Assembly: GCF_024362785.1 (NCBI RefSeq)
Contig: NZ_CP093301.1
Coordinates: 4,402,001-4,466,000, forward strand
Direction of reading: 5' to 3'
DNA length: 64,000 bases
DNA from: Evansella sp. LMS18
Lineage (GTDB): Bacteria; Bacillota; Bacilli; Bacillales; Salisediminibacteriaceae
Part shown: positions 62,677 to 64,000 of the stretch, piece after piece
How the letters are laid out: each line of letters begins with the position of its first letter
How positions within the stretch are numbered: position 1 is the stretch's first letter
Notes under the pieces: model-generated
The model's input: only the letters and a program-made list of their open reading frames with translations
Database searches by the model: none
What the model was told of the DNA's origin: nothing
Made by a program: the position numbers and the translations under genes

Positions 62677-63147
62677 ATGAATTTCTTCAACCAGGAAAAC
62701 TATCCTGTTTATATACGAAAAGAACTGGAAAATATGCAGGCTTCCATTAAGCCTCTGCTAAAGAAAGCGCTCATTTATGGATTTATCTCTATCCCTCTGT
62801 TTGGGATAGCGGTCTTCAATTTGTATTATATAATATTTGACGCTTCAGTAACTGACAATATTACTGTTCTCTTAATCTTATTTTCTGTCATCGGAGCTCT
62901 CGGCCTTGCCCTTTTTAAAGAATCACGGCTGAAAAATAAAGAAGCACAGGAAAGCAGCCTTAGATATATCACGGATAGAATGGTTAAAAGTGAAGTTATC
63001 CACGATGATCTGAAAGAAGGTTACCTGCGAAAATTAAAAGCCGAGCCTTATAACCAATTCAATTTGTTCAGCGAATTTCTGGCTCAGGAAGAAAGAATAC
63101 GAAGAGTAAGTGAAAAACAGCAGGATGATAACAGCACTTCTGAGTAA
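62677..63147 (+). CDS. Membrane protein with two helices, unknown (DUF5392-like?)
   Basis: A 156-residue protein: amphipathic start, two membrane helices (IYGFISIPLFGIAVFNLYYII and ITVLLILFSVIGALGLALF), and a charged helical C-terminal half. ATG 62677 has AAGGAG 9 nt upstream; ATG 62656 lies before it. It begins 22 nt after the alarmone synthetase gene and is probably co-transcribed with it. Family assignment is uncertain. Confidence 0.55.
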   Translation: MNFFNQENYPVYIRKELENMQASIKPLLKKALIYGFISIPLFGIAVFNLYYIIFDASVTDNITVLLILFSVIGALGLALFKESRLKNKEAQESSLRYITDRMVKSEVIHDDLKEGYLRKLKAEPYNQFNLFSEFLAQEERIRRVSEKQQDDNSTSE

Positions 63148-63284
63148 TCAGAGGTGCTTTATTATCTTCCTGGAGTACTTGATTTGGGAAAAAATAGATA
63201 GCTAATCTTTTAAACAAAGTGTAATATAAAATAAAGGATTCAGAGAACATTTTCACAGGAGAGAACCAGTTCCTTTTTATCCCG

Positions 63285-63420
63285 ATGTAACCGTCCGTAA
63301 AACTCCCGCCTCAAAACATGAGTGAAAGCGAAGATGTATAGGCGGGAGATAACGGACGCTAACATCCCGATTGGTTCAACTAACAATCAGTGGGGGATGA
63401 ACAAACCCCCCACTGATTGA
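63285..63420. repeat. Dispersed repeat element with nested hairpins
   Basis: GTCCGT...CTCCCGCCT (63293-63311) pairs with AGGCGGGAG...ACGGAC (63340-63357), and CAATCAGTGGGGG (63384-63396) with CCCCCACTGATTG (63407-63419). The paired-hairpin design resembles non-autonomous repeats seen in many copies in alkaliphilic Bacillaceae. The remainder of the gap to 63622 shows no gene. Confidence 0.6.
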
Positions 63421-63622
63421 AGGTTCACTTTATAAAAGAATAGTGATCCTCCCACAGCTTAATGAGCAAGAATAACACCACTCTGACGGGCAATGCCCGC
63501 AGACAGAGAGGGAGAGGCAGTCTGGCATAGAGCATGAAATTTTACTATTAAAAGTCACGTTGTCCGTCAATAAATGTCTAATTTTTCGGAATATTCATAC
63601 AACTGAAAGGGTGTATGTCAGA

Positions 63623-64000
63623 ATGGAAACACAAGATTTGATCATTAAGGAACAAAGTATTTTCAGCCATACAGGCAATAAAATAATTACTAATGACAGA
63701 GAGATAAATATAATAGCCAGATTTGAAGAGCCAAAGATCGTTGTTTTAGATAACGTATTAAGTGATGAAGAATGCAATGAGCTGATCAGGCAGTCAGCTG
63801 ACAGACTCACTCGATCAAAAATTGTTGATACAAGCGACAACCATGAGCTTAGAACGAGCAGCAGCATGTTTTTTGAGGAAGCGGAAAATGAAGTGATCGC
63901 CAGAATTGAAAGGCGCGTCTCTCAAATAATGTGTATACCAGAGGAACATGGAGAAGGCCTGCAAATCCTTAATTACAAGCCTGGGCAGGAGTATAAAGCA
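63623..64000 (+). CDS. Prolyl 4-hydroxylase-like 2OG-Fe(II) oxygenase, N-terminal part
   Basis: ATG 63623 opens a frame that stays open to the window end (126 codons). It matches bacterial P4H proteins: EEPKIVVLDNVLSDEECNEL opening, then IVDTSDNHELRTSSSMFFEE, and EHGEGLQILNYKPGQEYKA just before the iron-binding region. The HxD...H motif is beyond the window, so activity cannot be judged. Members hydroxylate proline in collagen-like or elongation-factor substrates. The ribosome binding site (GAAAGGGTG) is rather far from ATG. Confidence 0.8.
   Translation, partial: METQDLIIKEQSIFSHTGNKIITNDREINIIARFEEPKIVVLDNVLSDEECNELIRQSADRLTRSKIVDTSDNHELRTSSSMFFEEAENEVIARIERRVSQIMCIPEEHGEGLQILNYKPGQEYKA

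Overview
The window reads as a chromosomal segment of a low-GC, Gram-positive, spore-former-type bacterium of the family Bacillaceae. Evidence includes strong GGAGG ribosome binding sites with frequent GTG and TTG starts, and proteins of recognisable Bacillus type: a YwaC/RelP-like alarmone synthetase, a YcsI-like protein, a YrhK-like protein, a CitM-like citrate carrier under a CcpA cre box, and TxpA/BsrG-class type I toxins. Acidic secreted proteins, a GH10 xylanase and several dispersed repeat families would suit an alkaliphilic or halotolerant soil or soda-lake bacillus, but the genus is inference. No rRNA or tRNA gene was recognised.

Layout. 0-4 kb: the end of an esterase, a HAD phosphatase, a TetR regulator divergent from a VOC protein, and an NCS2 purine permease. 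4.0-4.6 kb: a 101-bp tandem repeat array. 4.7-9.5 kb: an MMPL/RND exporter with a secreted coiled-coil partner, divergent from a TetR regulator across a perfect 11-bp inverted repeat. 9.5-35.8 kb: a variable region of small 'defence, detoxification and stress' enzymes (several GNAT acetyltransferases, two Nudix enzymes, cupin, DinB, MBL hydrolase, methyltransferase, antibiotic-kinase-like protein, serine hydrolase, K+ channel) with many broken genes and mobile-element relics. Inside it lies an esterase / ATP-grasp ligase / esterase cassette (15.8-19.1 kb), flanked by two diverged copies of the 3' end of an M28 peptidase gene, a group II intron domain V relic and an IS605-type right-end relic.

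36-44 kb is a carbon-acquisition block: secreted GH10 xylanase, a CitA/DcuS-type histidine kinase with its CitT/DcuR-type response regulator, an AEC-family carrier, and a convergent CitM-type citrate transporter whose promoter carries a cre site. 44.6-54.6 kb holds a DUF559-like nuclease, a DUF5694-like protein, a frameshifted ASCH gene, a MocR regulator, a Sco1 copper chaperone region bracketed by two direct copies of a ~190-bp repeat, a HEPN-like protein, an ABC1/UbiB kinase and a YcsI-like protein. 54.7-57.9 kb contains two copies of a type I toxin-antitoxin module around a CNNM transporter; copy 1 is intact and copy 2 has a disrupted toxin but a preserved antitoxin promoter. 58-64 kb holds an MFS transporter, a ten-copy 52-bp tandem repeat, an SDR, a YwaC-like alarmone synthetase, and the start of a prolyl-4-hydroxylase-like gene that runs off the window.

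The most interesting items are the paired type I TA modules with covarying SD-sequestering hairpins, the ATP-grasp/esterase cassette, two genes whose best-supported start is the rare codon ATT, and the density of frameshifted genes. Those frameshifts need a check against sequencing error before any biological reading.
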